DNA from: Chroococcidiopsidaceae cyanobacterium YX2bin18
Lineage (GTDB): Bacteria > Cyanobacteriota > Cyanobacteriia > Cyanobacteriales > Chroococcidiopsidaceae
Assembly: GCA_030446505.1 (NCBI GenBank)
Contig: JAUJND010000047.1
Coordinates: 1 to 32,253, forward strand
DNA: 32,253 nt
Direction: 5' to 3'
Part shown: one piece after another, positions 19,786 to 28,554 of the stretch
How the letters are laid out: every line of letters starts with the position of its first letter
Numbering within the stretch: the stretch's first letter is position 1
The notes under the pieces: generated by a model
What the model was told of the DNA's origin: nothing
The model's input: only the letters and a program-made list of their open reading frames with translations
Database searches by the model: none
Made by a program: the position numbers and the translations under genes

Positions 19786-21356
19786 TTAGAAATCTGCAAG
19801 AGAAGCCGGTGTAGGAAAGCCCTCATTTGATCGCGAAGCAAACGGTCTGCGGTAGCGATCGGTTAAGCCCTCCCACTCCACCGTAAGGGTGCTGCCTCTT
19901 TCCTCCTGCTGACTTGCCCAGTTAGACAGCAAGTCGAAACAGGTGTGATCGACATAAGCTAGCTTCTCTAGGTGAACATGCAAGTGTGCATTAGGAGGCA
20001 TCTTTTCTAGAACAGATGCTAACTCTGCAAGCGGACAAATGTTGCAGCGCCTTCTAAGTGAATGTCAATTCGTTGAGTACACTTATCGCGCTCTATACGA
20101 ATATTCAAGTTAGATACTTTGGAAATCACGAACACTGCTGTCAACACAATGCCGATCAGAATCCCTGTCAGCAGTTCCGTGCAAACACGATGGTGATAAA
20201 GGTGGCGAAGAAAATGATTAGCGGAATTCGCCCATACCGCTTGAGGTGACGAATATGCTCTATTTCAATCAGCCTGTAGCCAGTGACAACCAGAATCGCA
20301 GCTAAACTTGCGGTTTTTCACCATCCTGAGCAAGGTAGGAGCAGCCACCACCAATGCCAACAACCACACTCCGTGCAGAATGGCTGAAACTCTGGTTTTT
20401 GCACCTGCCTCCACATTGACTGAGCTACGCACAATCACCCCTGTCATCGGCAATGCGCCCAGAGCTCCGCAAATCAGGTTGCCAATTCCCTGGGCACTTA
20501 ACTCTTGATCAAAATTTGCTCTCTGTCCCTGGTGCATTCGATCGACCGCGACGGCTGAGAGCAAACTTTCAGCGCTGGCAATGAATGCGATCGTGATCGC
20601 ATTCAGCAACATGGGAGCTTTAATCAAATTAAAAAGACTGCTAGGTTGCGGTAGCCGAATCGTTTCTAGCAAATTAGTCGGGACATCTACATAAGTAATC
20701 TGTAGCTTCAGAATGGCTGCAACTGACGTTGCCAAAACCACCGCAACCAATGCACCAGGTACCAGTCTCAACTGCTTAGGCTTAAACTTATCCCATGCCA
20801 ACAGCGTCACGATTGATAAAAAACCGATCGCCGCTGCTAAGTGATGATTAGCGTCACTAACCGAGACGAACGCTTTGTAGAAAGCTTCTGGAATAGAAAT
20901 CAAGTTCTCAATGCCATGAATACGGGGTTTGTCATCGATCATGACGTGGAGCTGAGATGCAAGAATCAGCACCCCAATGCCCGACAACATGCCGTAAATC
21001 ACGGCAGGAGACATGGCACGAAACAGTTGTCCCAGCTTAAACCGACCTGCCAGCAGTTGAATTAAGCCTGCTAACATCAGCACTGGACCTACCATCTCAA
21101 TGCCGCGATCGCGCACGAGTTCTGCCACGACAACCGCTAATCCAGCCGCTGGTCCACTGACTTGAAACGGAGAACCCGAAATGGTGCCGACCACAAGACC
21201 ACCCACCATACCTGTCACCAAACCAAGGGCAGGCGGCACGCCAGAGGCAAGCGCAATACCCAAACACAATGGCAAAGCAACGAGGAACACTACAAACGAA
21301 GCAAGCAAATCCTTAGTCAATAGTTGCGGATCTAAGAGACCTTTGAGCTTTCTCAT
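19786..21356 (-). pseudogene. SulP-family anion transporter with C-terminal STAS-like domain, 3' part frameshifted
   Basis: This is a membrane transporter of the SulP (SLC26-like) family, some members of which (BicA) take up bicarbonate with sodium and others sulfate. ATG 21356 is preceded by GGAGG. The membrane domain is clean to about 20320: LLASFVVFLVALPLCLGIAL, QVSGPAAGLAVVVAEL, AESLLSAVAVDRMHQG and GALPMTGVIVRSSVNVEAGA. Shifts near 20315, 20185 and 20035 then break the last helix and linker. The remaining frames read SLAAILVVTGYRLIEIEHIR, RIDIHLEGAATFVR and PPNAHLHVHLEKLAYVDHTC (a STAS-like fold), to the stop at 19786. Bicarbonate is the likeliest cargo given its place upstream of ndhF3, but this is inference. 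Confidence 0.8.
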
Positions 21357-21556
21357 GAGTTTCCTCCAAAGCAATGACCCTACAAAGGGCATTGCTTGAA
21401 ATAAAGACAATCACACCGTTGAACTGACACACTCAAAATCTCTTTTCCCTAACTTCTAATTAGGGGAGATAGTTAAAACTCCTTACAAGGGAGTGGGAGA
21501 TTCAACTACGTAAATTTGAGTACGGGAGTTGCTATTTAACAGAGTTACAATTCTTG

Positions 21557-21596
21557 ATGAAACTTCAATGAACGTTTCATGAGAGTTTTCTCATGC
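21557..21596 (-). promoter_or_regulatory. Candidate response-regulator operator upstream of sulP
   Basis: Three direct repeats, ATGAAAC (21557), ATGAACG (21568) and ATGAGAG (21579), start exactly 11 bp apart with 4-bp AT-rich spacers. The array ends in a palindrome, CATGAGA-GTTT-TCTCATG (21578-21595). An 11-bp period is the usual spacing of OmpR/PhoB-class binding sites. It lies about 200-240 nt before the SulP start, and a near copy of the palindrome lies at 22233. No firm -10/-35 pair was identified. Confidence 0.5.
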
Positions 21597-21688
21597 AAGG
21601 CGGATGATGAGCGATCCTTCCCAGTTCGTCGCCTTCTCAGTACGTCAATTGAACGCTGGCATTCGCCCCTGTTCTTGCCTGCTCAAAG

Positions 21689-21744
21689 CTCAAAGTCCCT
21701 AATTTTGGCAAACTTTGAGGAGTCCAGTTTCGCCAGAATTAGAG
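21689..21744 (-). terminator. Inverted repeats downstream of the single-domain regulator
   Basis: CTCAAAGT (21689-21696) and ACTTTGAG (21712-21719) are perfect inverted repeats. Partly overlapping, CTAATTTTGGC (from about 21699) matches the complement of GCCAGAATTAG (about 21734-21744) at 10 of 11 positions. They lie 30-85 nt after the regulator's stop on the minus strand and may end its transcript. There is no strong T-run. Confidence 0.3.
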
Positions 21745-21773
21745 GCTAGGGAGCTTAACCGAGATATATGAGG

Positions 21774-22139
21774 TTATGAACGATCGCCCAGCTGGGTCTG
21801 GACTCGGGTCAGTAGTGCGTTGAAATGCAGCGGCTTAGTGATGTAATCGTTGGCCCCCAGTTTGAGCGCGATCGCCTTCTGCTTCTCATCGTCCTGAGCC
21901 GTGATGATAATAATTGGATGCGGATCTCCCTGAGCACGCAGCTGCTTCAGGACAGTCCAGCCATCGATTAATGGCAAACCCAGGTCCAGTAACAGCAGAT
22001 CAAAGGGTTGTTTTTGGGTAAGTTCGATTGCTTCTTGCCCATCACGGGCGATCACAACAGTGAATCCGTATTTGCGGAACCCTTTCTCTAAAAATCCGGC
22101 AATGCGAGATTCATCCTCGGCAATTAAAATCTGCTTCAT
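21774..22139 (-). CDS. Single-domain response regulator (receiver only)
   Basis: This 121-aa CheY-like receiver has no output domain. The acidic pair is in IAEDES (Glu8, Asp9), the phosphoacceptor is Asp52 in LLLLDLGLP, the switch residue is Thr80 in IIIITAQ, and the conserved lysine is Lys102 in YITKPLHF. It is a close paralogue of the receiver of the next gene upstream: the same residue numbers are conserved and the opening IAEDESRIA is identical. It could be a phosphate sink or a duplicated and shortened regulator. It starts 105 nt after the OmpR-type gene ends, and a palindromic site at 22233-22250 lies in between. Confidence 0.9.
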   Translation of the reverse strand: MKQILIAEDESRIAGFLEKGFRKYGFTVVIARDGQEAIELTQKQPFDLLLLDLGLPLIDGWTVLKQLRAQGDPHPIIIITAQDDEKQKAIALKLGANDYITKPLHFNALLTRVQTQLGDRS

Positions 22140-22232
22140 CGGTTGCTATACTAGGCTAAAGGCAACAGGAACACACGAAAAATGTGCTTTTCGTCACTTC
22201 TTTAAGTGTGTCACGAGATCAGAAAAAACTGA

Positions 22233-22250
22233 ATGAGAACTTTCTCATGT
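22233..22250 (-). promoter_or_regulatory. Palindromic site matching the sulP operator
   Basis: ATGAGAACTTTCTCATGT matches ATGAGAGTTTTCTCATGC (21579-21596) at 15 of 18 positions. The core ATGAGAA-CT-TTCTCAT is a perfect inverted repeat. It overlaps the stop codon of the OmpR-type regulator and sits about 95 nt before the single-domain regulator's start, so it may control that gene. Confidence 0.45.
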
Positions 22251-22913
22251 CCGCAATCGGTAGCCCATGCCTCTGACTGTCTCGATCAGGTCATTCCCCA
22301 GCTTCTTGCGAAGATACCCCACATACACATCCACAATATTTGAGCCAGGGTCGTACTCATAACCCCAAACGTGGTTGAGCAACTGCTCCCGGCTCATCAC
22401 TTGCCCCGGATAGCGCAAGAACGTTTCTGCCAGGATAAACTCACGAGCTGACAGTTCGATCGGGCGGTTACCCACCTGTACCTCCCGGGTTCGCAGATTA
22501 AGCGACACTTTGCCAATAGTCAGCACCATGTCTTCCTTGCTAGAAGGTGCTTGGCGGTTTCGCAGTTGCACGCGCACCCGTGCCAACAATTCTTCAAAAC
22601 GGAATGGCTTGGTGACGTAGTCATCTGCACCGCCTTCTAAACCTGCTACTTTGGCGTGAATGTCATCACGGGCAGTCAATACGATAATGGGCAGTCGTTC
22701 CCCCTGTCCTCTTAGGGTCTCTAGCACAGTTAACCCATCCTGGTCAGGCAGTCCTAGATCTAAAATCAGCAGATCAAACTCGCCACTTTGAGCTAGCAGC
22801 ATTGCCTCATGGGCGTTGGTGACTACGGTTGTGAGCAAGCCATTGGCTTTGAGTCCCTTTTCTATAAAGGCGGCAATCCGGGATTCGTCTTCAGCAATTA
22901 GAAGGCGACTCAT
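22245..22913 (-). CDS. OmpR-family response regulator (receiver plus winged helix)
   Basis: This 222-aa DNA-binding regulator is controlled by the kinase encoded just upstream. The receiver domain (about 1-115) has the acidic pocket IAEDES, phosphoacceptor Asp52 in LLILDLGLPDQDG, Thr80 and Lys102 in YVTKPFRFEELL. The C-terminal winged helix (about 128-222) has IELSAREFILAETFLRYPGQ, HVWGYEYDPGSNIVDVYVGY and RKKLGNDLIETVRGMGYRLR, as in OmpR/PhoB. A GAGG ribosome site precedes the ATG. The gap to the kinase is 13 nt, so the pair is one operon. Its target is unknown; the palindromes at 21579 and 22233 are candidates. Confidence 0.95.
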   Translation of the reverse strand: MSRLLIAEDESRIAAFIEKGLKANGLLTTVVTNAHEAMLLAQSGEFDLLILDLGLPDQDGLTVLETLRGQGERLPIIVLTARDDIHAKVAGLEGGADDYVTKPFRFEELLARVRVQLRNRQAPSSKEDMVLTIGKVSLNLRTREVQVGNRPIELSAREFILAETFLRYPGQVMSREQLLNHVWGYEYDPGSNIVDVYVGYLRKKLGNDLIETVRGMGYRLRT

Positions 22914-22926
22914 CTTAAATATCCTC

Positions 22927-24414
22927 TTAAGCAGGCTTCAGTGGAATGATAATTGTAAAAGTGGCTCCCATGTCAAGTTGGCTATATAGCTCTACCCGAC
23001 CGTTATGGGCTTCTATGATCGCCTGCACAATGGCTAATCCCAAACCTGTTCCTTCTACAGAACGGCTGTTCAGACCACGAGCAAATCGCTGAAAAATTCG
23101 TTTTTGGTCTTCGGGTGCAATTCCCTTGCCAGTATCTCTTAGCCACAACCGAACTAAGTTCTCCCCTAGGCTAGATCCAAAAGCGATTGTATCTGTGATT
23201 TCGGTATACTGAGTTGCATTTTGGGCCAGATTAGTCAAGGCTTGGGTTAATCGTTGGCGATCGACCACAACTTGTCCTTGGCCCAAGGCATCGAGTTGCC
23301 AGTTGCGATCACCCAGTGCCGTAATTTTGGTAAACAGTTCCTCCGTAAATGTGCTCAAATCCACGGTTTCAAACTGCAAAAAATCGGGTCGCTCTGCCTT
23401 TGCTAGCAGCACCAAGTCACTAACCAAGCGGCTCATGCGGTCGATTTCGTCTAACACTAATTCCACCGTTGCCCGTTGCTCTTCAGGGTCATCTCCCATC
23501 AACTCCAGATGACCGCGCACAATGGTGATCGGGGTTCGCAGTTCATGTCCTGCGTCATTGAGGAAATTACGCTGACTGTCAAAGGCTGCTTGCAACCGAT
23601 CCATCATCTGATTGAAGGTTAGGGCTAACCGGGCTAATTCCCCATTTCCTTGGACAGGCAACCGCTGGGTCAGGTCAGACTCACTCACTGAACGGGCTGC
23701 TTTAGCCAATAACTGTAGCGGAGCTAGCACCCGCCCTGCCGCAATCCAAGCTAGCAGCGATGCAAAGACCAATACTCCAATCGTCACCTCTGTAACCACA
23801 ATGACAACGTCATCTACCTCCCTGTGTTCGCGCGCTATAGAGTAAGCCAGCACCAGTACCCCTCGATTACTTCCTTTCACCAATGGTTCAGCAATGTAAA
23901 TCAGTGCTTCATTGGGAGAGATTATCAGTTGACCCTGTTGAGGGCGAGTTAACTGGGCTAGCCGACTCATTAGAGCTGAGTTTTTATGTAGGTCTCCTAG
24001 AACAGCTCTAGGGCTAGAGCGATAGAACTGACCATTAGAGAGGGTAATGAAAAATTGCCCCTCATCCGGAATCGTGCTATTAAGAAATGCTTTCAGAACC
24101 GCTTCAACATTATCTCCAAACGGTTTTCCCGTAGCTGGATCTCGTCCTACGGATAACTGGCGGAATTTTGCAACTTCCTGTACCAGCGATCGCTGAACTT
24201 CCTGCTCTAAACGGTCAGTGAGCTTCTCTCGAATTGCCACAATAGTGATAACTGCGGAGCAAGCCATTAGTGGCAGATACCAGAGTAATATTTGCGTTCG
24301 GGCTTTCCCCAACACCCCCCAGCGCTGAAGAAATCGATTGAGTTTTCTAAGATACAAAGCTCCTTTTCTACTAGAGTAAGGGCGCGGGCGCAGTCTTGTC
24401 GATTCTCTATCCAT
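22927..24414 (-). CDS. Membrane sensor histidine kinase
   Basis: This is the partner kinase of the adjacent OmpR-type regulator, about 495 aa from ATG 24414. An upstream in-frame start at 24588 would read through the IS end and is rejected. The order is: TM1 (ILLWYLPLMACSAVITIVAI); an outside sensor domain of roughly 120 residues without a recognised fold; TM2 (VVIVVTEVTIGVLVFASLLA); HAMP (GRVLAPLQLLAKAARSVS); the H-box NDAGHELRTPITIV with phospho-accepting His290; the N-box NLAQNATQY; and the G-boxes DTGKGIAPED and GTGLGLAIV. All catalytic boxes are present. IS copy C lies 84 nt upstream and may have removed or replaced the native promoter. Confidence 0.92.
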   Translation of the reverse strand: MDRESTRLRPRPYSSRKGALYLRKLNRFLQRWGVLGKARTQILLWYLPLMACSAVITIVAIREKLTDRLEQEVQRSLVQEVAKFRQLSVGRDPATGKPFGDNVEAVLKAFLNSTIPDEGQFFITLSNGQFYRSSPRAVLGDLHKNSALMSRLAQLTRPQQGQLIISPNEALIYIAEPLVKGSNRGVLVLAYSIAREHREVDDVVIVVTEVTIGVLVFASLLAWIAAGRVLAPLQLLAKAARSVSESDLTQRLPVQGNGELARLALTFNQMMDRLQAAFDSQRNFLNDAGHELRTPITIVRGHLELMGDDPEEQRATVELVLDEIDRMSRLVSDLVLLAKAERPDFLQFETVDLSTFTEELFTKITALGDRNWQLDALGQGQVVVDRQRLTQALTNLAQNATQYTEITDTIAFGSSLGENLVRLWLRDTGKGIAPEDQKRIFQRFARGLNSRSVEGTGLGLAIVQAIIEAHNGRVELYSQLDMGATFTIIIPLKPA

Positions 24415-24497
24415 GCAATTTAGAAGATGTATAAAAAGTATAAAATATAACTTCTGTGTATTTAGAATGCAGGAGTTATTAACCTGGCAATGATAGA

Positions 24498-25331
24498 GGT
24501 TGTGTTGCAAAAACTGAAGCAGCAGGTGGTAGGGTGAGAGATCGTGTCTGTTTGCTGTCGTCTCCATGTCCAAGTCGAACCCCTTCAAGTGGCGGCACTA
24601 CGAAGCCAACATCATCCTCTGCTGTGTGCGTTGGTATTGTAGTTACCCGCTCAGCTACCGCCAAGTAGCAGAGATAGTCAACGAGCGTGGTATAGCTGTA
24701 AATCACACGACGGTGTTTCGTTGGGTACAGCAGTATGGGCCAGAATTAGACAAGCGCTGCCGTCCTCATTTGAGACCAACTAATGATTCTTGGAGAGTAG
24801 ATGAAACTTACATTGAGGTCAAGGGGAAGCCAAAATATCTGTATCGAGCCGTTGATTCTGATGGCAATACCTTGGACTTTCTACTAACAGCCAAGCAGAG
24901 ACGCTGCTGCCGCCAAGCGGTTTTTCCGCAAAGCGTTGAGTGCAGTTCACACCCAAGAACCTCGTGTCATTAATGTTGACAAAAATGCGGCTTATCCGAA
25001 AGCTGTAGATGAACTCAAAGAAAAAGAAGAGTTGTCTGAGCAAGTAGAATTACGACAGAACAAGTATCTCAATAATATAGTTGAGCAAGACCATCGATTT
25101 ATAAAAAGGTTAGTCAAATCGGGGATGGGGTTTGGCTCATTCAACACCGCACGACGAACATTAAAAGGATATGAAGTTATGAATATGCTAAGGAAAGGAC
25201 AAGTTGAAAAGTTGGAGAGAGAACCGTCAAAGAACGAGTCGAGTTTGTAGCTGAAATTTTTGGAGTGGCTGCCTAAACTCAATCCCTACATCAGGGTTTT
25301 TCTGTCCTTCTAAAGTTTTTGCAACATAACC
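24498..25331 (+). mobile_element. IS6-family copy C, nearly complete, transposase with two indels
   Basis: This 834-bp element has ends GGTTGTGTTGCAAAAACT and AGTTTTTGCAACATAACC. Transposase spans 24566-25276. The N-terminus SKSNPFKWRHYEANIILCCV carries a zinc-ribbon-like Cys pair and helix-turn-helix. The DDE residues lie in SWRVDETY, NVDKNAAYP and NIVEQDHR. An extra A near 24896 (AAGCAGAGACGC where copy B has AAGCGAGACGC) splits the frame. A missing G near 25219 (GAGAGAGAACC where copy D has GAGAGAGGAACC) replaces the C-terminal VEFVAEIFGVAA. Both changes inactivate the enzyme as read. The flanks ATGATAGA and GTAATCGC do not match, so there is no target duplication. Confidence 0.9.
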
Positions 25332-25720
25332 GTAATCGCTGCAATTTCCATTAACAAGCGTGCCATTGAGCTACAGCCCAAATCCAGAGCTAAAGGGCAA
25401 GCGATTTGTAGACTTCATTGGCTTGATGCAACAAAATATAGATGAGACTCTGCAAAATGATTTCTCGTTGATACAAATTAACATTTTGCCCTTAGATTAT
25501 AACAATGCTTAGAACTTGCACCAAGCTTAAATGCTTTGACAATAAGTATTTTAGCTAAATTTTCCTTAGATTTGAATTCTCCTTCATATAAAGCTTTCAA
25601 GGCAAGGCGATTACTTGAAAAAATTAGGAGAGCTTGAGAACCTTATTTTTACGTTAGGTGCGAGATCTAAGAATGGAGACTTTTCATACATCCTCTGAAT
25701 GCAATGAGGCACTATTTATG
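25332..25720. other. Gene-free interval between IS copy C and xylulokinase
   Basis: This is about 390 nt, AT-rich in its right half, with stops in all frames I read. I see no RNA gene, repeat or convincing coding remnant. Short ORFs running into the next gene are antisense shadows. Confidence 0.4.
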
Positions 25721-27187
25721 TTAACGAACAGCTTTAAGTGCTCCATACAATACTTCGTGTCGCTTGAAGACTGCTTCGTACACCAGATTTGCTTGTGGCT
25801 GTACTATATTACTGTCCTGTGGCAGCATCTTGAATACAGCCTCTAAATTCGGGTATGCACCAACCCCTACCATTGCCAGAATTGCTGCTCCGTAAGCGGC
25901 TCCTTCTGTCGCTTTGGGAGCAATTAGTTCTGTTTGCAAAATATCTGCCAAAATTTGTAGCCAAACGCTGGATCGCGCTCCTCCACCTGTTGCTAAAAGC
26001 TGATAAACTGGAGTTATTTCGCTGATTACCTCTAACGCTGCCCGCAGGCTGAATGCAACCCCCTCTAGTACAGCACGAATCAAATCTGCCTGCGTATGAG
26101 CCAAAGACAAATTAACCCAAGCACCACGAGTATCTGGATCAAGGTGGGGACTGCGTTCTCCTGATAGGTGGGGTAGAAATAGAACGCCACGAGCACCAGG
26201 TAGTGAGCGATTAGCCATGTCCATTAGAGCGGTGTAGGGCTGATTCGGCGCAAATGTATCTCGATACCAACGCAGAGAGCTACCCGCCGCCAGTGTCACT
26301 CCTAGCAAATGGTATCCACCATCTACATGACAGAACAAATGCACCTGACCTTCTGGATCTGGAATTGGGTAACTGTAGGGTATAAAAACGACTCCTGATG
26401 TGCCGATACCTAGACTGCCTCGGTTTAGATTACTGGATGAAATGCCTAGACCTATAGCTGCTGCCGCAGTGTCACTGCCTCCTGCGACTACAGGTAATCC
26501 AGCAGGCAATCCCACACGGGCTGCTATTTCCGATCTCAGCCTACCGGCGATCGCAGTAGACTCAACTATGGAGGGAAACAAAGCTGGACTGATATTAAGG
26601 GCATCAAGAATATCTGTATCCCATTGACGCTTAGTTATATTCAAACACCCCACACCAGAGGCAACAGACGGCTCTGTCACTGACTCGCTAGTCAGCACGT
26701 ATCCTAGATAATCTTTTGGCAGCAGAATCTGCCCTAGTTGAGCATACGCTTGCGGTTCTTCAGTTCGTAACCATACTAACTTCGGAAGTTGAAATCCTGT
26801 AGTAGTACGATTTCCAGTGCGCTGGATTAATTCCTGACGAGAAATGGTGGCTTCAATTGCCTCAACGGCTTTACCTGTACGTTGGTCATTCCACAAAATT
26901 GCTGGTCGGATAACTCTGCCTTCTGCATTGAGCCCAACCATGCCATGCATTTGTCCAGACAAACCAAGGGCAATCACTCGATGTCCATCTAGCTGTTGAG
27001 TAACATTGGACAGAACACTCAGACTGGCTTCAACCCAATCCGATGGATTCTGCTCTGTCCAACCGGGCTGTGGGGTTAACAGAGGATAGCTTTTCGTTGA
27101 AGAAGCGATAACTTGCCCTTGTAAGTCAACAGCAAGCACCCGCACTCCTCCTGTACCTAAATCTAAGCCAACTACCACGTCAGCCAA
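25721..27187 (-). CDS. xylB: Xylulokinase (FGGY carbohydrate kinase)
   Basis: The enzyme phosphorylates D-xylulose with ATP, feeding the pentose phosphate pathway. At 488 aa it has the two actin-like lobes of FGGY kinases: [20 protein letters not shown] (phosphate loop), [12 protein letters not shown] (residues 77-88, substrate binding), [26 protein letters not shown] with Asp239 as the probable catalytic base, GTSGVVF, and [19 protein letters not shown] in the ATP lobe. The frame is intact. The start ATG 27187 is followed by the family motif at once. No xylose isomerase is in the window. IS6 copies C and D lie on its two sides in opposite orientation. Some FGGY members use other sugars, so the substrate is a family assignment. 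Confidence 0.9.
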   Translation of the reverse strand: MADVVVGLDLGTGGVRVLAVDLQGQVIASSTKSYPLLTPQPGWTEQNPSDWVEASLSVLSNVTQQLDGHRVIALGLSGQMHGMVGLNAEGRVIRPAILWNDQRTGKAVEAIEATISRQELIQRTGNRTTTGFQLPKLVWLRTEEPQAYAQLGQILLPKDYLGYVLTSESVTEPSVASGVGCLNITKRQWDTDILDALNISPALFPSIVESTAIAGRLRSEIAARVGLPAGLPVVAGGSDTAAAAIGLGISSSNLNRGSLGIGTSGVVFIPYSYPIPDPEGQVHLFCHVDGGYHLLGVTLAAGSSLRWYRDTFAPNQPYTALMDMANRSLPGARGVLFLPHLSGERSPHLDPDTRGAWVNLSLAHTQADLIRAVLEGVAFSLRAALEVISEITPVYQLLATGGGARSSVWLQILADILQTELIAPKATEGAAYGAAILAMVGVGAYPNLEAVFKMLPQDSNIVQPQANLVYEAVFKRHEVLYGALKAVR

Positions 27188-27211
27188 TCGCTCCCTCCCA
27201 AATTTTGCACT

Positions 27212-27328
27212 TTAGATTAGCAAGTTTAAAATACTGTCAATGTTTTCCTCAACTGCCACATTAATCTCCCGTTCCAGCTTTTCTTTACTCAACAAACCCG
27301 ACAAGATGCGTTCACCAATAATAAACGG
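27212..27328 (-). pseudogene. C-terminal tail of an unidentified gene cut by IS copy D
   Basis: On the minus strand the frame reads PFIIGERILSGLLSKEKLER, then EINVAVEENIDSILNLLI, and stops at TAA 27214-27212. It opens directly at the IS copy D end (27329), so the upstream part has been lost or moved. The composition is that of a helical, charged soluble protein. The family was not recognised. It ends 24 nt before the xylulokinase start on the same strand, so it may once have been the preceding operon gene. Confidence 0.45.
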
Positions 27329-28142
27329 GTTATGTTGCAAAAACTTTAGAAGGACAGAAAAACCCTGATGTAGGGATTGAGTTTAGGCAGCCACTCCAAA
27401 AATTTCAGCTACAAACTCGACTCGTTCTTTGACGGTTCCTCTCTCCAACTTTTCAACTTGTCCTTTCCTTAGCATATTCATAACTTCATCCTTTAATGTT
27501 CGTCGTGCGGTGTTGAATGAGCCAAACCCCATCCCCGATTTGACTAACCTTATAAATCGATGGTCTTGCTCAACTATATTATTGAGATACTTGTTCTGTC
27601 GTAGTTCTACTTGCTCAGACAACTCTTCTTTTCTTTGAGTTCATCTACAGCTCGGATAAGCCGCATTTTTGTCAACATTAATGACACGAGGTTCTTGGTG
27701 TGAACTGCACTCAACGCTTTGCGGAAAAAACCGCTTGGCGGCAGCGTCTCCTTGGCTGTTAGAAAGTCAAGGTATTGCCATCAGAATCAACGGCTCGATA
27801 CAGATATTTTGGCTTCCCCTTTGACCCTCAATGTAAGTTTCATCTACTCTCAAGAATCATTAGTTGGTCTCAAATGAGGACGGTGCTTGTCTAATTCTGT
27901 GGGCCCATACTGTTGTACCCAACGAAACACCGTCGTGTGATTTACAGCTATACCACGCTCGTTGACTATCTCTGCTACTTGGCGGTAGCTGAGCGGGTAA
28001 CTACAATACCAACGCACACAGCAGAGGATGATGTTGGCTTCGTGCTGCCACTTGAAGGGGTTCGACTTGGACATGGAGACGACAGCAAACAGACACGATC
28101 TCTCACCCTACTCACCTGCTGCTTCGTTTTTGCAACACAACC
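27329..28142 (-). mobile_element. IS6-family copy D, heavily eroded
   Basis: This 814-bp element has ends GGTTATGTTGCAAAAACT (27329) and CAACACAACC (28142). It is about 20 bp shorter than copy C through many one- to three-base losses scattered over the transposase. For example, CCTTATAAATCG replaces CCTTTTTATAAATCG, and CAGCTCGGAT replaces CAGCTTTCGGAT. Fragments SKSNPFKWQHEANIIL, NNIVEQDHRF and ERVEFVAEIFGVAA remain recognisable. The C-terminus is intact where copy C's is broken. The flanks AATAAACG and CTGCACTT do not match. Confidence 0.88.
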
Positions 28143-28554
28143 CTGCACTTCAGACCACAGACATCAGGGTGGGACGCTAACTTTCAGGAAGTCTACCACC
28201 AAAAGGCAAGCTCAAAACCCGCATCATTGGGCATTCAACCAGGGGCTCAATTGTTGGTGGATTATCAGCCAAAGCCAGGTGCGTTGTTTCCCGGAATGCG
28301 AGGGCAATCGCTTACCTTGACTCGGTTCATGGCTGATAAAATTCTTAAAGCCGCCTGCTTTAGCGTCAGTCTTTTCGGAGTAAGTACCTACAGCTTCAGG
28401 CGTACTGCCCTCACTCCAGATGTCTAGCGCTGGCATCCCTCTACGCCACATTCAGGAAATATCAGGACACAATGATTTAGGAACATTGCAGCGTTACCTG
28501 GAAGTTACCCCTGAGCAAAGAGACGATAAAGCTGTTGCCGTAATTGGATTTTGA
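28143..28554 (+). pseudogene. C-terminal remnant of a tyrosine recombinase (integrase)
   Basis: Read across frames, the plus strand gives LKTRIIGIQPGAQLLVDYQ, KPGALFPGMRGQ, STYSFRRTALT, then after a shift near 28418 MSSAGIPLRHIQEISGHNDL and GTLQRYLEVTPEQR, ending TGA 28552-28554. This is the catalytic half of a phage/Xer-type integrase. It shows the second Arg (SFRRT), the GH motif and the tyrosine nucleophile (RYLEV). The His usually before SFRR is Tyr here. The N-terminal half is missing at IS copy D. It is dead as read. Confidence 0.75.

Noticed and set aside
21436-21515. Riboswitch in the sulP leader
   Set aside because: Short inverted repeats (CCCTAA/TTAGGG, ACTCC/GGAGT) occur, but I could match no known riboswitch core.
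24415-24588. N-terminal extension of the histidine kinase to 24588
   Set aside because: It would translate the terminal repeat and left end of IS copy C. The transmembrane kinase proper starts after ATG 24414.
24566-25276. Programmed frameshifting in the IS6-family transposase
   Set aside because: IS6 transposases are normally one frame. The shift in copy C is explained by a single extra A absent in copy B, and a +1 shift at this place lacks a known slippery signal.
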